DNA from: Chitinophaga flava
GTDB lineage: Bacteria > Bacteroidota > Bacteroidia > Chitinophagales > Chitinophagaceae
Reading direction: 5' to 3'
Assembly: GCF_003308995.1 (NCBI RefSeq)
Contig: NZ_QFFJ01000001.1
Location: forward strand, 2,294,001 to 2,358,000
Length of the DNA stretch: 64,000 nucleotides
Shown piece after piece: positions 43,759 to 53,714 of this stretch. Both the position numbers and the translations under genes were made by a program. A model generated the notes under the pieces. It saw only the letters and a list, made by a program, of their open reading frames with translations, searched no databases and was not told the DNA's origin. Every line of letters begins with the position of its first letter. The stretch's first letter is position 1.

Positions 43759-45465
43759 TTATTTGCGGGAATGTAACTTGTAAAAAGTAACTCCCTGGTT
43801 ATAGTTACTTCGCGAGCCGGTATAAATAACATTTCCGTATTTATCCTGTCCGATCATCATTGTCTCTGTACCAAAATTAATTTTTTTGGCGGGGCCGGTT
43901 TTTTGATCCTGCCATGGAGCATTTGTTGTACCAATACCCATTTCTGTTCCTGCATAGCAGTACAGGGATTTATTAACAAGATCTACAGCTGCTATGGAAA
44001 CACCATCTGCTGCAAGCAGTTCACCCTCAGTAGTAAAACAATAGTGGTTCAGGTATACTTCATCATTAAGAGAATAGCCGAATGACATTTCGGATTTATG
44101 GTAACCGGTAACCGCAGCGGTATCATAAGAGAAGAAGCGGTAAGGCTCAAAATAGAAACTCTTTGGCATCATTAATATCTCGTCATGCTCCAGATCATAT
44201 GCAGCCTGTTTGAAGATGCTTCCCATACTATTCACCGCACAGGTACCAAAGGCTGTTTTACCGTCGGGGCTGAGCACGTAATCGGTGGTCAGCTCCAGTG
44301 GCCGACCGGGAATGTTGTAATAGGAAGGCCCCATAAAGAACTCTTCCAGCTTAAAAATGGACTTTACAGAGCCACCGGCATCAACCCGGCAGATATTGGC
44401 GTAAACAGTTGGGCTGATATAGTAGAAAGAAGGTCCCCATCCATTACTATACCAGTCGATTTCATTCACCCAGTCTGTACGGGCAGGCGCATAATTGTTG
44501 ACAAAATACAGCGCACCATTCATATCTGTTTTCAGCTGAGTGGCTACTACTTTCAATGTACCAATGGCTCCTTCAAACGGCCCTGCAACTTCGTTGACAG
44601 TCACCCGCCCTTTGGTAACCAGGGTCCGGTTAATGGTAGTAATCTTTTGGGTTGCCAGTTCCATTTTACACAACCTGTAAATATAAGATGTGGCCGCCTC
44701 GGGTATAGTTTCCGTTACTTCAGCAGAGAAGGTCAGCGTATTGCCATCATAAGCGACTGCACTACCCTGTATCATTTTGATAGCGAATGTAGTACCATTT
44801 TCCTGGAACTGATCGTTTACATTAATGAGCTGGGTGATCTTTCCACCTTTATAAACATCGATCTCTGTATTATTACTAAAATAGATATCTCCTTCGGAAG
44901 TAAGATTGACATTGTTGATCAACGGCCTGTTTTTCTGCTGATATAAACTGCTGTTTGCGGGCTTCCAGTTTGTCAGGAGATCCACATAAAGAGTAGTATC
45001 TGTTCGATGCATACTGCCGGCAAATTTTCGGATGCTGATCTCCGGCGCCTGGATGGTCTGTCCGTTGGCGACAAGGCTTATCGGAATATGATCTCCAAGA
45101 CCCATTTCCTGAGTGATCACAAAACGTATGATATCCAGGGACTCCGCTTGTTTCGTATACTCGTTCCGGATATACGAAAGTTTGGATTGGTCCTCTATTT
45201 TTACCGGCTGCCCACCAACAAGAATTCTGGAACCTGGCCTTTCCAGGAAAAGTCTTCCTATCAGCATCGCGGTATCTCCCACGAGGTAGGAACTCCTGAA
45301 ACCACTGTACGTTTTGTTGGGTCCCAGTGGTATTTCCCCGGTGATGAGATAGGGAGTATCGTTTATTTCCTGAGCATAATTGTCTGTTTTCCGGCAGGAA
45401 AAAAGTACTACCAGGAGTAACGACAGCAGTGCAGCACGATTGAAAAAATGATGTATTGCTAACAT
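43759..45465 (-). CDS. Large outer-membrane lipoprotein of the left cassette
   Basis: A 568-residue lipoprotein with lipobox VVLFSCRK (Cys24). An N-terminal IPT/TIG-like unit (SSYLVGDTAMLIGRLF, RILVGGQPVKI) is followed by a long beta-rich region with propeller-like blades (SEGDIYFSNN, YIYRLCKMELATQKITTINRTLV, MNGALYFVNNY). It is a paralog of the protein at 62127-63788; for example ITTINRTLVT and GNVIYTGSRSNY-type closing blades are shared or parallel. It is the last gene of a four-gene operon starting with FecR. It is not SusD-like. It probably works on the cell surface with the TonB receptor. Confidence 0.78.
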   Translation of the reverse strand: MLAIHHFFNRAALLSLLLVVLFSCRKTDNYAQEINDTPYLITGEIPLGPNKTYSGFRSSYLVGDTAMLIGRLFLERPGSRILVGGQPVKIEDQSKLSYIRNEYTKQAESLDIIRFVITQEMGLGDHIPISLVANGQTIQAPEISIRKFAGSMHRTDTTLYVDLLTNWKPANSSLYQQKNRPLINNVNLTSEGDIYFSNNTEIDVYKGGKITQLINVNDQFQENGTTFAIKMIQGSAVAYDGNTLTFSAEVTETIPEAATSYIYRLCKMELATQKITTINRTLVTKGRVTVNEVAGPFEGAIGTLKVVATQLKTDMNGALYFVNNYAPARTDWVNEIDWYSNGWGPSFYYISPTVYANICRVDAGGSVKSIFKLEEFFMGPSYYNIPGRPLELTTDYVLSPDGKTAFGTCAVNSMGSIFKQAAYDLEHDEILMMPKSFYFEPYRFFSYDTAAVTGYHKSEMSFGYSLNDEVYLNHYCFTTEGELLAADGVSIAAVDLVNKSLYCYAGTEMGIGTTNAPWQDQKTGPAKKINFGTETMMIGQDKYGNVIYTGSRSNYNQGVTFYKLHSRK

Positions 45466-45494
45466 GCTATTGATTTATAAGTTGATGAACAGTT

Positions 45495-46313
45495 TTACTT
45501 AACCTGTGTCAATGCAAGTTTCAGACTCGCATCATAGTTGAGAACCAGGCCGGTTAAAGGATCTTTGAATGACTGAGCCATCAGATTGCCCTTCAGCACT
45601 ATGTTGTAAGCACTGCCTGGTGTTGTCAGCAGGGTGGCACTGATGATAGCCGCATCAGGAGCGGACTGCTGATAAAAGCGCACCCGCAGCGTATCGGGGC
45701 CACTAACAGCTCTGCCTGTAAACCTGGTCACATCGCCATAGTCCAGGGAAGCAGGAAGTCCCGTAGGTACTTTACCGTTAATAGTGAGGAACACTTTACC
45801 GGCATCCGGACTGAGATTCAATATCCGCAGATAAATGGAATCACTTTTTGTATTTACCTGGTCAGACAGTTTCCAGGTACGGAATTTACCTTTGTCATCA
45901 GCAAAGTAGACTGTCATAGGCTCTCCATGCTGGGAAAGCACGGTATCAATAACCAGCGTACGGCGCATACTGGTGTCCCGGAGAATAAGCTGATGGGCGC
46001 CTGGCGCTACCCGTATGTAACTCAACCATGGTTGCGGGTGATTAACATAGTAGAACTTGTTGGGAAACTGATTAATGTAATCGCTGTTGGTGAAACGGGG
46101 GACAGCACCTGAAGGCACCGTATCCTTTGTATCTACAAACAGGTAGTTTGCTTTGGGGGTGTTCTTCAGTTGCAGCCGTATATATTCAGAGGCGTTGTAG
46201 AAGCCGATCTGCGCGTCCTCCGGTTGCAGGTCATTATCCTGCTGACGGCAGGCTGTCGCAAACAGCAGGCCTATTATTACCGCCAGTCTTGTGTATGAGT
46301 AAATGATACGCAT
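45495..46313 (-). CDS. DUF4397-like lipoprotein of the left cassette
   Basis: A 272-residue lipoprotein with lipobox LLFATACRQQ (Cys22). The mature protein contains the DUF4397 type pattern: VAPGAHQLILRDTS, LRILNLSPDAGKVFLTINGKVPTGLP, and a C-terminal SAYNIVLKGN. It is a paralog of the protein at 61288-62112 in the right cassette, sharing the same order and the KDPLTG segment near the end. It lies between the TonB receptor (18 nt) and the large lipoprotein (29 nt) in one operon. It is probably a surface or periplasmic partner of the receptor; the ligand is unknown. Confidence 0.78.
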   Translation of the reverse strand: MRIIYSYTRLAVIIGLLFATACRQQDNDLQPEDAQIGFYNASEYIRLQLKNTPKANYLFVDTKDTVPSGAVPRFTNSDYINQFPNKFYYVNHPQPWLSYIRVAPGAHQLILRDTSMRRTLVIDTVLSQHGEPMTVYFADDKGKFRTWKLSDQVNTKSDSIYLRILNLSPDAGKVFLTINGKVPTGLPASLDYGDVTRFTGRAVSGPDTLRVRFYQQSAPDAAIISATLLTTPGSAYNIVLKGNLMAQSFKDPLTGLVLNYDASLKLALTQVK

Positions 46314-46331
46314 GTGATCTTTTTTGATTGT

Positions 46332-49300
46332 TTAGAAAGCATAGGTGAACCCCAACTGAAAATAGCGCCCGGGCTTATAACGGGTATAGATATTATCCCC
46401 TTCGTAGTAAGTCTGTCCCCGGCGGTTCTGCACAGGATACTCCTTGTTATACCGCTGATTGTAGTCGTGATCTTCCACGATACGATAAGCCTGATCCAAC
46501 AGATTTTGAATGCTGAACTTCACTTTCAGTGATTTTACGATACGTTGTGTAATGGACAGGTCCAGCAGGTGCATCGGTAATTGTACCAGGTCGGGACGTG
46601 TACTGTTAAAGATGTTCTTGTCCTCTTGCGAAAACTGTACATCCTTGCTGGCAATAGATTTGGCATAGATCACCGGACCATTCACGTTATAGGTAACACC
46701 GATTTTGGTACCAGTGCCCGGATGTTCATAGAAAAGTCCTGCATTGATTACATAAGGCGCCTGCCCTTGTAAAGCCCTTCCGGACACTAACAAGGTATCC
46801 ATGCCTACACCTGGGGTATAGTGATCTGTAACTAAGCGCTGGGTGGTACTTTTCACCCATGTACCATTTATTGCTATGCTCAGGCGCTTGAAGAAACCAT
46901 CTCCCAGGAAAGCCAGGCTTTTTTTGATCTCCGCCTCCAGGCCATACACAGTAGCGTCCTTTGCATTGGCAAAACTGATCCCGGTAAAGCCATAACCATC
47001 TGCTAAACCGTTCTTTTCCTTACGCATACGTTCTATGGGATCCTGCAGGTGTTTGTAAAACACACCCAGACTAAATACCTCATTCTGTTCTGCGTTATGT
47101 GGATAATATTCCAAACGCAGATCATAATTATCAATGGTTGCGGTTACTACCTGCTGGCTACCTCTAATCAACTCATTGTTCACAAAATCGAAATCATCGT
47201 AAGGTGTTAACTCACGGAACTCAGGTCGGTTCACCGTACGCCCCCATCCGGTACGGACTACAAAGGCATCAGTCGGACGGTAGCTGAAATTGACGGAGGG
47301 GAGAATGGATGTTTTAGGATGATCAACAAATACGGTGCGGAGCGAACCATTATCTGCTGCAGTGGCACCAGCCAGCTTTTGCCGGTCATATTCCACACGC
47401 ACACCACCGTTCAGCGTCAGTTTTTCATCAGGTGTTTTCCATGATCCCATGCCGTAGAAAGCATTATACTGCTCACTTGCAACATATTTATCCACCGGAG
47501 TAGTAGCATCGTATAGTTCCAGTCCGCTCTTGTTCTCCTGGAAATAATCGGTGCTCCATACCCGGTCGAGGTCCTGCAGATGGAAGTAGATCAGAGAGGG
47601 GTTACTCAGACCATACCCCTGAGGCCATCCAGCTCCACTACCTTCATTGCCAGGCATGCTGACTTCACCCGGTCCCAGTCCGCCCCTGTTTACCCGGAAG
47701 AAACGCCGGCTTACGTTCCTGCGTTTGAATGACAGGTAGGAACCTGCCTTCAGCTCCCACTGTTTGGAAGCATGAAAAGTATAGTCAACAGCACCATTAT
47801 ATACATCTTCATTGTTTTTTACATAAAGCCGGGAAACCATACCCAGAAAAGCATCGGCATCACTACCGTTAGTACCACGGGCTGTATAGGCCATCCCTGG
47901 CACATCAGAAGAATATTGACTAAATGCAGTCTTAAAACGGCTGATACGCTGATCAGGAACATTCTGCTGGTCATAGGTATATCCCAGGTTCCATTCCAGG
48001 CGTTGTTTGTGAGTACTGCCCCAGTCATGTGTGCCGCCCAGGTTGCCGGAATACAGAATACGTTGCTGGAAAGAGAGAAGAATATTTTTTTCCCGGTTAT
48101 TCATGTACTGAGCGGAATCTATCCGTGGTGTAACATTGCCTTCTGCATCATTGATATTGGTAACCCTGCGGCCATCATTTACAAAGAAGTTTTTGAATTG
48201 CAGGGTATGACGCGGATTCAGCTTCAGCGTGAAGTTTTCCAGTACGTTGATCTTACCTGTTTCGGTGCTTTGTTTTGACCAGATACGCTGGTTATTCGTA
48301 CCCAGGTTCAGGTCTGCATCTGCAGTCATGTAGGCATCTGTATTGCCGGTTTGCCGGTATACATCAAAACCGGTAGTTTCTTTTGTATAGGTAACGGAGC
48401 TCAGGTTATATAACCAGGCTTTACCCAGATGAAAGGCATTGTAATAGTTGAAGAATACCTGCATGTCCGGCGTACTGGTAGTACGTTGCGTTGACAACAC
48501 AGGAGAAAATTCACGCAGGATATCAGCCTGAGATAAATGCCTGGTATCCTTGCCCGACTGGAAATAAGTAGGTGCGAGGTTTGGCATTTTACGGGTACCG
48601 TCGTCTATGCCCAGCCAGTCCAGTTTTCCGCCGCGGTAGCTGTCGATGTCCGTCATAGTGGAGCCAGGGCGGTGTGCCAGCTGAACGCCAATATCGATGT
48701 GTCTTACCGGCACCGCATTTTTCGTATATACTTTCACGGCAGCTCCGGCAAATTCTCCATTCAGATCAGGACGGGGTGATTTAAACACCAGGATCTTGTC
48801 GATGATACTACTGGGCAACAGGTCATAAGCAAATGCCTTGCTGTACATTTCTGTAGAAGGAGCGATATTATCATTCAGATACGTGATATTGTAACGTTCG
48901 TTCATCCCTCTTACCACAATAAAACGATTATCCACTACCGTTACACCGGAAATACGTTTTACCACTTCTGCGGCGTTACGGTCAGCGGTGCGGCCGATCA
49001 GTTCACTGGAGATACCGGATACCACACCGGTAGCGCCTCGCAGCTCATTCAGCAATTCTCTTTCTGTAGAATGTGTCACTGCTTTTACTCTGCGAACGCC
49101 CGATTGTACCACCACTTCCTCCAGTGTTTTACCTGCCTGCATTTTCACATCGGCTATCATCTCCCGGTCTGCCTGCAGGTGCAGCTGCTGCATAGTTCTT
49201 TTCTGGTAACCGGTATAGGTGATCACCAGGGTATATGTACCTGCTGGCACTTTTTTGAAATGGTAGTATCCTTTTTCGTCGGATATCACTGTTTGTGAAG

Positions 49301-49763
49301 CTTCCGGGATACTGATAGTAGCGCCGGGCAGTGGCTGTGAGGTTTCAAAGTCCACGATACGGCCTTTGATGGCACCATTACCCGCCGGCTGAACATTTTC
49401 CGGCTGATGACCGGACTTTCTAACGGCTACGGCTATATTATCATTAAGCATCGTGTATTCAAGTCCTGCTTTTTCCTGCAATGCAGTCAGTGCTTTGCCC
49501 AGCGGAATCTGCTGCCAGTGGATATCGCGTACCATAATAGCAGACAGCCTGTTCTTATCATAGGAAAAAACATAACCAGTTTGTTTCTGCAGGCCGGCAA
49601 TCACGTCGGCCACGCTGGCCTTATCCATCTGCAGGGTCACATTACCTGCAAGACGGGCTACCTGGGCCGGAAGCCTGTTACCGGCCAGGCATAGCAATAG
49701 CAACAGCAATAGTTGCTGGCAGATGGAGCGGAGCCGCTTCCATCCGGAAGATACTTTCATCAT
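46332..49763 (-). CDS. STN-domain TonB-dependent transducer/receptor, left cassette
   Basis: A 1143-residue outer-membrane receptor. After a signal sequence (to about residue 33) comes an STN domain (about 40-105, LQMDKASVADVIAGLQKQTG, FSYDKNRLS), which in FecA-type systems contacts the FecR anti-sigma. Then come a carboxypeptidase-regulatory-like domain (128-215, GRIVDFETSQPLPGATISI), the plug (RFIVVRGMNERYNITYLN, SSIIDKILVFKSP) and a barrel ending YKPGRYFQLGFTYAF. It is closely paralogous to 57882-61277. It is neither a classical SusC nor paired with SusD. The ligand is unknown. Confidence 0.9.
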   Translation of the reverse strand: MMKVSSGWKRLRSICQQLLLLLLLCLAGNRLPAQVARLAGNVTLQMDKASVADVIAGLQKQTGYVFSYDKNRLSAIMVRDIHWQQIPLGKALTALQEKAGLEYTMLNDNIAVAVRKSGHQPENVQPAGNGAIKGRIVDFETSQPLPGATISIPEASQTVISDEKGYYHFKKVPAGTYTLVITYTGYQKRTMQQLHLQADREMIADVKMQAGKTLEEVVVQSGVRRVKAVTHSTERELLNELRGATGVVSGISSELIGRTADRNAAEVVKRISGVTVVDNRFIVVRGMNERYNITYLNDNIAPSTEMYSKAFAYDLLPSSIIDKILVFKSPRPDLNGEFAGAAVKVYTKNAVPVRHIDIGVQLAHRPGSTMTDIDSYRGGKLDWLGIDDGTRKMPNLAPTYFQSGKDTRHLSQADILREFSPVLSTQRTTSTPDMQVFFNYYNAFHLGKAWLYNLSSVTYTKETTGFDVYRQTGNTDAYMTADADLNLGTNNQRIWSKQSTETGKINVLENFTLKLNPRHTLQFKNFFVNDGRRVTNINDAEGNVTPRIDSAQYMNNREKNILLSFQQRILYSGNLGGTHDWGSTHKQRLEWNLGYTYDQQNVPDQRISRFKTAFSQYSSDVPGMAYTARGTNGSDADAFLGMVSRLYVKNNEDVYNGAVDYTFHASKQWELKAGSYLSFKRRNVSRRFFRVNRGGLGPGEVSMPGNEGSGAGWPQGYGLSNPSLIYFHLQDLDRVWSTDYFQENKSGLELYDATTPVDKYVASEQYNAFYGMGSWKTPDEKLTLNGGVRVEYDRQKLAGATAADNGSLRTVFVDHPKTSILPSVNFSYRPTDAFVVRTGWGRTVNRPEFRELTPYDDFDFVNNELIRGSQQVVTATIDNYDLRLEYYPHNAEQNEVFSLGVFYKHLQDPIERMRKEKNGLADGYGFTGISFANAKDATVYGLEAEIKKSLAFLGDGFFKRLSIAINGTWVKSTTQRLVTDHYTPGVGMDTLLVSGRALQGQAPYVINAGLFYEHPGTGTKIGVTYNVNGPVIYAKSIASKDVQFSQEDKNIFNSTRPDLVQLPMHLLDLSITQRIVKSLKVKFSIQNLLDQAYRIVEDHDYNQRYNKEYPVQNRRGQTYYEGDNIYTRYKPGRYFQLGFTYAF

Positions 49764-49820
49764 TGTGTGTTTTGTTTGAGTCTTTTAGCTGATAGCCTGT
49801 TATTGTTTGGCGGGCATCAT

Positions 49821-50816
49821 TCAGGAGTGTATGACGATTTCCTGGTCAGGCCCTATTTTGTATGACAACTGATAAATGAATAACAAATGGTGTAAAACCT
49901 GTTGCCAGGTTTCATATTTCCGATATACTGCCGTCACTGTTTTATTCCGTAGCAGGGCAGGGTCAGCTTCTATATGGATGCCATAGTAAGCTTCCAGTTT
50001 AGGCAAGGCTTCCGACAGCGGAAGCTGATTAAATACCAGTTGTCCTTTTACCCAGCCGGATACATCTGTGACGCTGGTTTTGCTCAGATGGTTTCCTTGA
50101 TAATCAGCTTTGACAGTCTCCCCTGGTTGCAGGACTACAGCAGCTGTATTGCCGGATGGTGGCTGTTCTGTATCCTGTTGTACTTTTACACTACCTTTTA
50201 CCAGGCTGATATATACTGCTGACTGTCCAGGTGTATTGTCAATGTTGAAAGCGGTACCCAATACCAATGTCTGTACTTTACCGGCTGTAACCCTGAATGG
50301 ATGCGTTTCATCGGGAGCTACATCAAAGTAACCTTCACCCTGCAGCCGAACTTCGCGATGTTTACTATAATCTTTCCGGATGTATAATACTGCTTGTTTG
50401 TTGAGCCAGATCTTTGTCTGGTCTGGCAGTGTAAGCATCCGGGCATGTGCTGATGTATTGCTGATGCTGTCCCATTGCACTACAGCCAGCTGTGATGAAG
50501 AGGTCATTTGCCGGTGATTCAGCAGATAAAACAGGCCGGTAAGACCCGCAATGAATATCGAAGCGGCTGCCCACCAGATAACTGATTTACGTATAGCATG
50601 TATTCGTTTGCCTGTTGAAGGTAATTGCTGCAACCTGACACGTAAACGTGTAGCCATTTCCATTGGCATCTTAGTTTTATCCAATGGATTGTTTTGCATA
50701 AGGGCAGCAAGTTCCTCATTACCAGCTTCCTGCAACCAGGCGTCCAGTATTTCCAGCTCTTCCCGGGAAGCGGTGCCGGCCAGATATTTTTCCCAAATCA
50801 TTACAGGCAATTGCAT
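49821..50816 (-). CDS. FecR family anti-sigma factor, left cassette
   Basis: A 331-residue single-pass inner-membrane anti-sigma protein. The cytoplasmic N-terminal part (1-75) includes LAGTASREELEILDAWLQ; a transmembrane helix lies at about 77-98 (WWAAASIFIAGLTGLFYLL). The periplasmic FecR domain reads ARMLTLPDQTKIWLN, LQGEGYFDVAPDETHPFRV, VLGTAFNIDNT; a DUF4974/STN-like C-terminus closes with QLVFNQLPLSEALPKLEAYYG. It should hold the divergent ECF sigma at 50946 inactive until the STN receptor signals. It heads the operon that contains the receptor 57 nt downstream. Confidence 0.92.
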   Translation of the reverse strand: MQLPVMIWEKYLAGTASREELEILDAWLQEAGNEELAALMQNNPLDKTKMPMEMATRLRVRLQQLPSTGKRIHAIRKSVIWWAAASIFIAGLTGLFYLLNHRQMTSSSQLAVVQWDSISNTSAHARMLTLPDQTKIWLNKQAVLYIRKDYSKHREVRLQGEGYFDVAPDETHPFRVTAGKVQTLVLGTAFNIDNTPGQSAVYISLVKGSVKVQQDTEQPPSGNTAAVVLQPGETVKADYQGNHLSKTSVTDVSGWVKGQLVFNQLPLSEALPKLEAYYGIHIEADPALLRNKTVTAVYRKYETWQQVLHHLLFIYQLSYKIGPDQEIVIHS

Positions 50817-50917
50817 TCTGTTCCTTTCTTTCCATTAAACTGTCATTATGAGACCTTTTCCGCCAATGCCCAATGTGAACTTATTGTTAACAGACTATGG
50901 CCATACCGGAATAACTA

Positions 50918-50925
50918 TAGTTTTG
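50918..50925 (+). promoter_or_regulatory. -7 box of the left ECF sigma gene
   Basis: TAGTTTTG matches TAnnTTTG and lies 20 nt before the chosen ATG. No TTTG was found at the usual distance. Confidence 0.4.
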
Positions 50926-50945
50926 TAACCGTTATCCGCCTATCT

Positions 50946-51452
50946 ATGTCCAGGAACGACGAAGTTGCATTCTTACAGGTATTTGAAACTACCCGGGATG
51001 GTTTATACCGGATCTTCCGGAAACTGACCACCGATGAGCATCAGGTGGAAGACCTGGTGCAGGAATGTTATCTTGAACTGTGGAAAAAATGGGAAGGATT
51101 GCAGGACCCTGTCAATTATGTATTCGGTATCGCCTATAATCAGGTGAAAGTATATCACCGCAAAAAAATCCGCGCTGCACTTACAATGATGGAACTTCCC
51201 GCAGATGCAGACAACCAGCCCGGTCAACTAAACCCCGACCAGCAATACCAACTGAAGGAAACACAAAACCGTCTGCAAAAAATCATGCAGGAATTATCTC
51301 CCGAAAAAAGAGTAGCATTTAATCTCATCCGTGAAGAAGAAAGATCGTATCAGGAAGCATCGCAACTATTGGGAGTACCTGTGAGCACGCTGGAGAAGCG
51401 GGTATCAGGGAGTTTGAAGGTGTTAAGAAAAATGATGAGATGTTTTTTTTAA
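50946..51452 (+). CDS. ECF RNA polymerase sigma factor, left cassette
   Basis: A 168-residue sigma-70 family factor with region 2 (YRIFRKLTTDEHQVEDLVQECYLELWKKW) and region 4 (LSPEKRVAFNLIREEERSYQEASQLLGVPVSTLEKRV). Length is normal for Bacteroidota FecI-like ECF factors. The ATG at 50946 is chosen because the family N-terminus starts here; the frame remains open upstream, antisense to fecR, but that part has no sigma character. The gene diverges from FecR, so sigma and anti-sigma are not in one operon. It faces the equivalent sigma gene of the right cassette. Confidence 0.9.
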   Translation: MSRNDEVAFLQVFETTRDGLYRIFRKLTTDEHQVEDLVQECYLELWKKWEGLQDPVNYVFGIAYNQVKVYHRKKIRAALTMMELPADADNQPGQLNPDQQYQLKETQNRLQKIMQELSPEKRVAFNLIREEERSYQEASQLLGVPVSTLEKRVSGSLKVLRKMMRCFF

Positions 51453-51460
51453 CCGCTGAT

Positions 51461-52016
51461 TTATTTTGATGAAGCGGATGCTCCTGATAGTGGAGAAGAA
51501 TGGACCAGAGTGTTTGAAGTCTTAATTCTCACAACACCTTTACCATCCCGTATAAACAGCCCTACGTCTCCTTTCTTTGTTTTCCCTACAAACAAACGCT
51601 CAGCTCCCAGGCTACCTTCGTCCACCATTTTACCAATAACTTCTTCTACCCTCTTATCTCCTTTAATTGATTTAACGGAATCGACTATACGATTAACTTT
51701 GGAGATGGGATATTCATCTGGCCGGTCCCAGAGCCTAAGACCATAAGAACGGTTTTTATTGGGGCCTTCCACATCCTGGGAATACTGTAGTGTCCTTTCC
51801 TTCTGCCATACCCGGATGTTGCCGCTCCGCATTGGAAATTACCAATTTTATAGTACCATCTTTTTCAATAACGTTGATTCGTTCTACATCTATCTCTTCG
51901 AAACGTTGTTTCCCGAAATCATTGCGGAATGCCATAAAAAGAAAGGCGATCAATAGCGTCGTAAGGATGAGAGAATAGAATTTCAGGAAGTGTACTTCCC
52001 GCATCAGTTTTTCCAT
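51461..52016 (-). pseudogene. Broken gene for a membrane-anchored Bacteroidota protein (internal deletion and frameshift)
   Basis: Two overlapping minus-strand frames together cover one family. The upstream frame (from 52016) has a transmembrane helix and EIDVERINVIEKDGTIKLVIS, NAERQHPG, then stops at 51756. The downstream frame (ending 51461) has LQYSQDVEGPNKNRSYGLRL, WDRPDEYP, GAERLFVGKTKKGDVGLFIRD. From memory, intact family members carry about 50-60 more residues between these parts, so the join near 51806 looks like a deletion that changed the frame. The transmembrane start and conserved ends show that it was once a real gene. No function is known for the family. Confidence 0.7.
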
Positions 52017-52177
52017 TTTTTGATTAGATTTTATTGATAAAAAGAAAATATAACGTTGGCAATAATTAACTCATTACGGGGCATAGCACAATAACAACAT
52101 TCTCATAAGCAAGGCAGTTAATCAACCGCCTGTAAATTTAAAATGAACCAATTAATTATTTTTTTGTAATTACGTAT

Positions 52178-53275
52178 ATGCCATACAAACACTTTCTATA
52201 CAGACAATGGAAGATAGCCTTGCCTTTATGGAGCCTTATAAGCCCTTTAATTGGCCTGGCAATACTTGAGCTGACCGGAAGCACAAACAGTCCTGTTTTC
52301 TCTTTGTTAAAGGCTATATCACTAATCAGCATTGTATTGTCGGCAGTGCACCATGCCGAAGTGGTGGCACATAAGGTAGGAGAGCCTTATGGCACCCTGA
52401 TTCTTGCGCTGGCCATCACCGTTATTGAAGTGTCATTGATTGTTTCCCTGATGCTGAGTGAAGGGACCCAGGGATCCACACTTGCCAGAGACACGGTATT
52501 TGCGGCGATTATGATATTGCTGACCGGCATCATAGGCTTGTGTTTGCTATTGGGTGGTTATCGCTACAAGGAACAGGTGTTTATCAAACAAGGTACCAAT
52601 GCGGCATTGTCTACCCTTACCGCTATCTCTATCCTGACACTGGTGTTGCCCAATTTTACCACTACTACGCCTGGCCCCGTATATTCTTCCAGTCAGCTGC
52701 TGTTTGTAGCCATCATATCGCTGGTATTGTACGGAGGATTTGTGTCTGTGCAGACAGGAAGACACCGGGATTATTTTCTTCCGGAAGATGAAGAAGAATC
52801 CCACTCCGCTCCTCCCGATAACCTGACCACCTCCATCAGTATGGGGTTTCTGCTTATGTCGCTGGCATTGGTGGTAATGTTGTCTAAAAAGCTTTCTCCG
52901 GTGATTGAAACAATGGTAGTCAATCTGGGGGCTCCCAAAAGTCTGGTGGGTATTATCATTGCAGCAGTAATCCTGTTGCCCGAAGGACTGGCCGCTATCA
53001 GAGCCACCCGCCGCAACAGACTGCAGACCAGCCTGAACCTCGCACTGGGCTCTGCACTCGCCAGTATCGGACTGACAATCCCCGCAGTGGCCATCGTTAC
53101 TGTCATTTCAGGCTTTAGCGTTACACTGGGTATCGATACCAAATCCACGCTGCTCCTGGTGTTATCGTTGTTCACCATCAGCATTTCTTTTAATGCAGGG
53201 CGTACCAATATCCTGCAAGGTGTTATCCTATTGGTAATACTGGCTACCTATCTGTTTACTACGATAGTGCCTTAG
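52178..53275 (+). CDS. chaA: Ca2+/H+ antiporter (ChaA/CaCA family)
   Basis: A 365-residue inner-membrane protein with about 11 hydrophobic segments. The two inverted alpha-repeats of the CaCA family are clear: GEPYGTLILALAITVIEVSL in the first half and LLPEGLAAIRATRRNRLQ followed by LNLALGSALASIGLTIPA in the second, each with the critical acidic residue (Glu in IEVS and in PEGL). The loop between them is acidic (EDEEES). Such proteins export Ca2+ (or Na+/K+) in exchange for protons. It is a single gene with no obvious partners. Confidence 0.88.
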   Translation: MPYKHFLYRQWKIALPLWSLISPLIGLAILELTGSTNSPVFSLLKAISLISIVLSAVHHAEVVAHKVGEPYGTLILALAITVIEVSLIVSLMLSEGTQGSTLARDTVFAAIMILLTGIIGLCLLLGGYRYKEQVFIKQGTNAALSTLTAISILTLVLPNFTTTTPGPVYSSSQLLFVAIISLVLYGGFVSVQTGRHRDYFLPEDEEESHSAPPDNLTTSISMGFLLMSLALVVMLSKKLSPVIETMVVNLGAPKSLVGIIIAAVILLPEGLAAIRATRRNRLQTSLNLALGSALASIGLTIPAVAIVTVISGFSVTLGIDTKSTLLLVLSLFTISISFNAGRTNILQGVILLVILATYLFTTIVP

Positions 53276-53306
53276 AAAGGGGAATAATCCGGGACACACT
53301 AAACCT

Positions 53307-53714
53307 TCATGCATCTTCGCCATCCAGCATTTTCCGGTACCGTGCAAAATAAAAAGCCATCGGTAACCCGAAAGAAGCCACCATCACAAAAAAGAGATCT
53401 ATATCCCGCTTATCGAAGACTGTTATACCAAAACAAAGTGCAACCACCAAAGGGCCCAGAAAGAAAGATAACAGGGACAAAAAAAGATTGTTCCTGACGA
53501 CAGCCAGCTTATTCAGGAAAATAGTGGTTGTAGACGTAGCCATACAGATCACACAAAAAGCAACCAATACATGACCCAGCCCATACATATCACTATTTCT
53601 TGCAGCCTCAGATAATTCAACAGTCTCCAGCCATAACAGCGAAACCACGCCGCTGCTAATCATTGCAGCAAACGCAGCGCTTAAAACCATGTTTTTTAAA
53701 CGACGGGCTTCCAT
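53307..53714 (-). CDS. Small integral membrane protein of unknown function
   Basis: A 135-residue protein with about four hydrophobic helices (VLSAAFAAMISSGVVSLLWL, GHVLVAFCVICMATSTTTIFL, LFLSLLSFFLGPLVVALCFGI, DLFFVMVASFGLPMAFYFARY) and a basic/acidic C-terminus. No family was recognised. It converges with the antiporter gene, 31 nt apart. Confidence 0.6.
   Translation of the reverse strand: MEARRLKNMVLSAAFAAMISSGVVSLLWLETVELSEAARNSDMYGLGHVLVAFCVICMATSTTTIFLNKLAVVRNNLFLSLLSFFLGPLVVALCFGITVFDKRDIDLFFVMVASFGLPMAFYFARYRKMLDGEDA

Noticed and set aside
43759..49763. Interpretation as a SusC/SusD polysaccharide utilisation locus
   Set aside because: Neither lipoprotein has SusD character and no glycoside hydrolase or polysaccharide lyase lies nearby; the DUF4397-like plus IPT/TIG-like pair is different.
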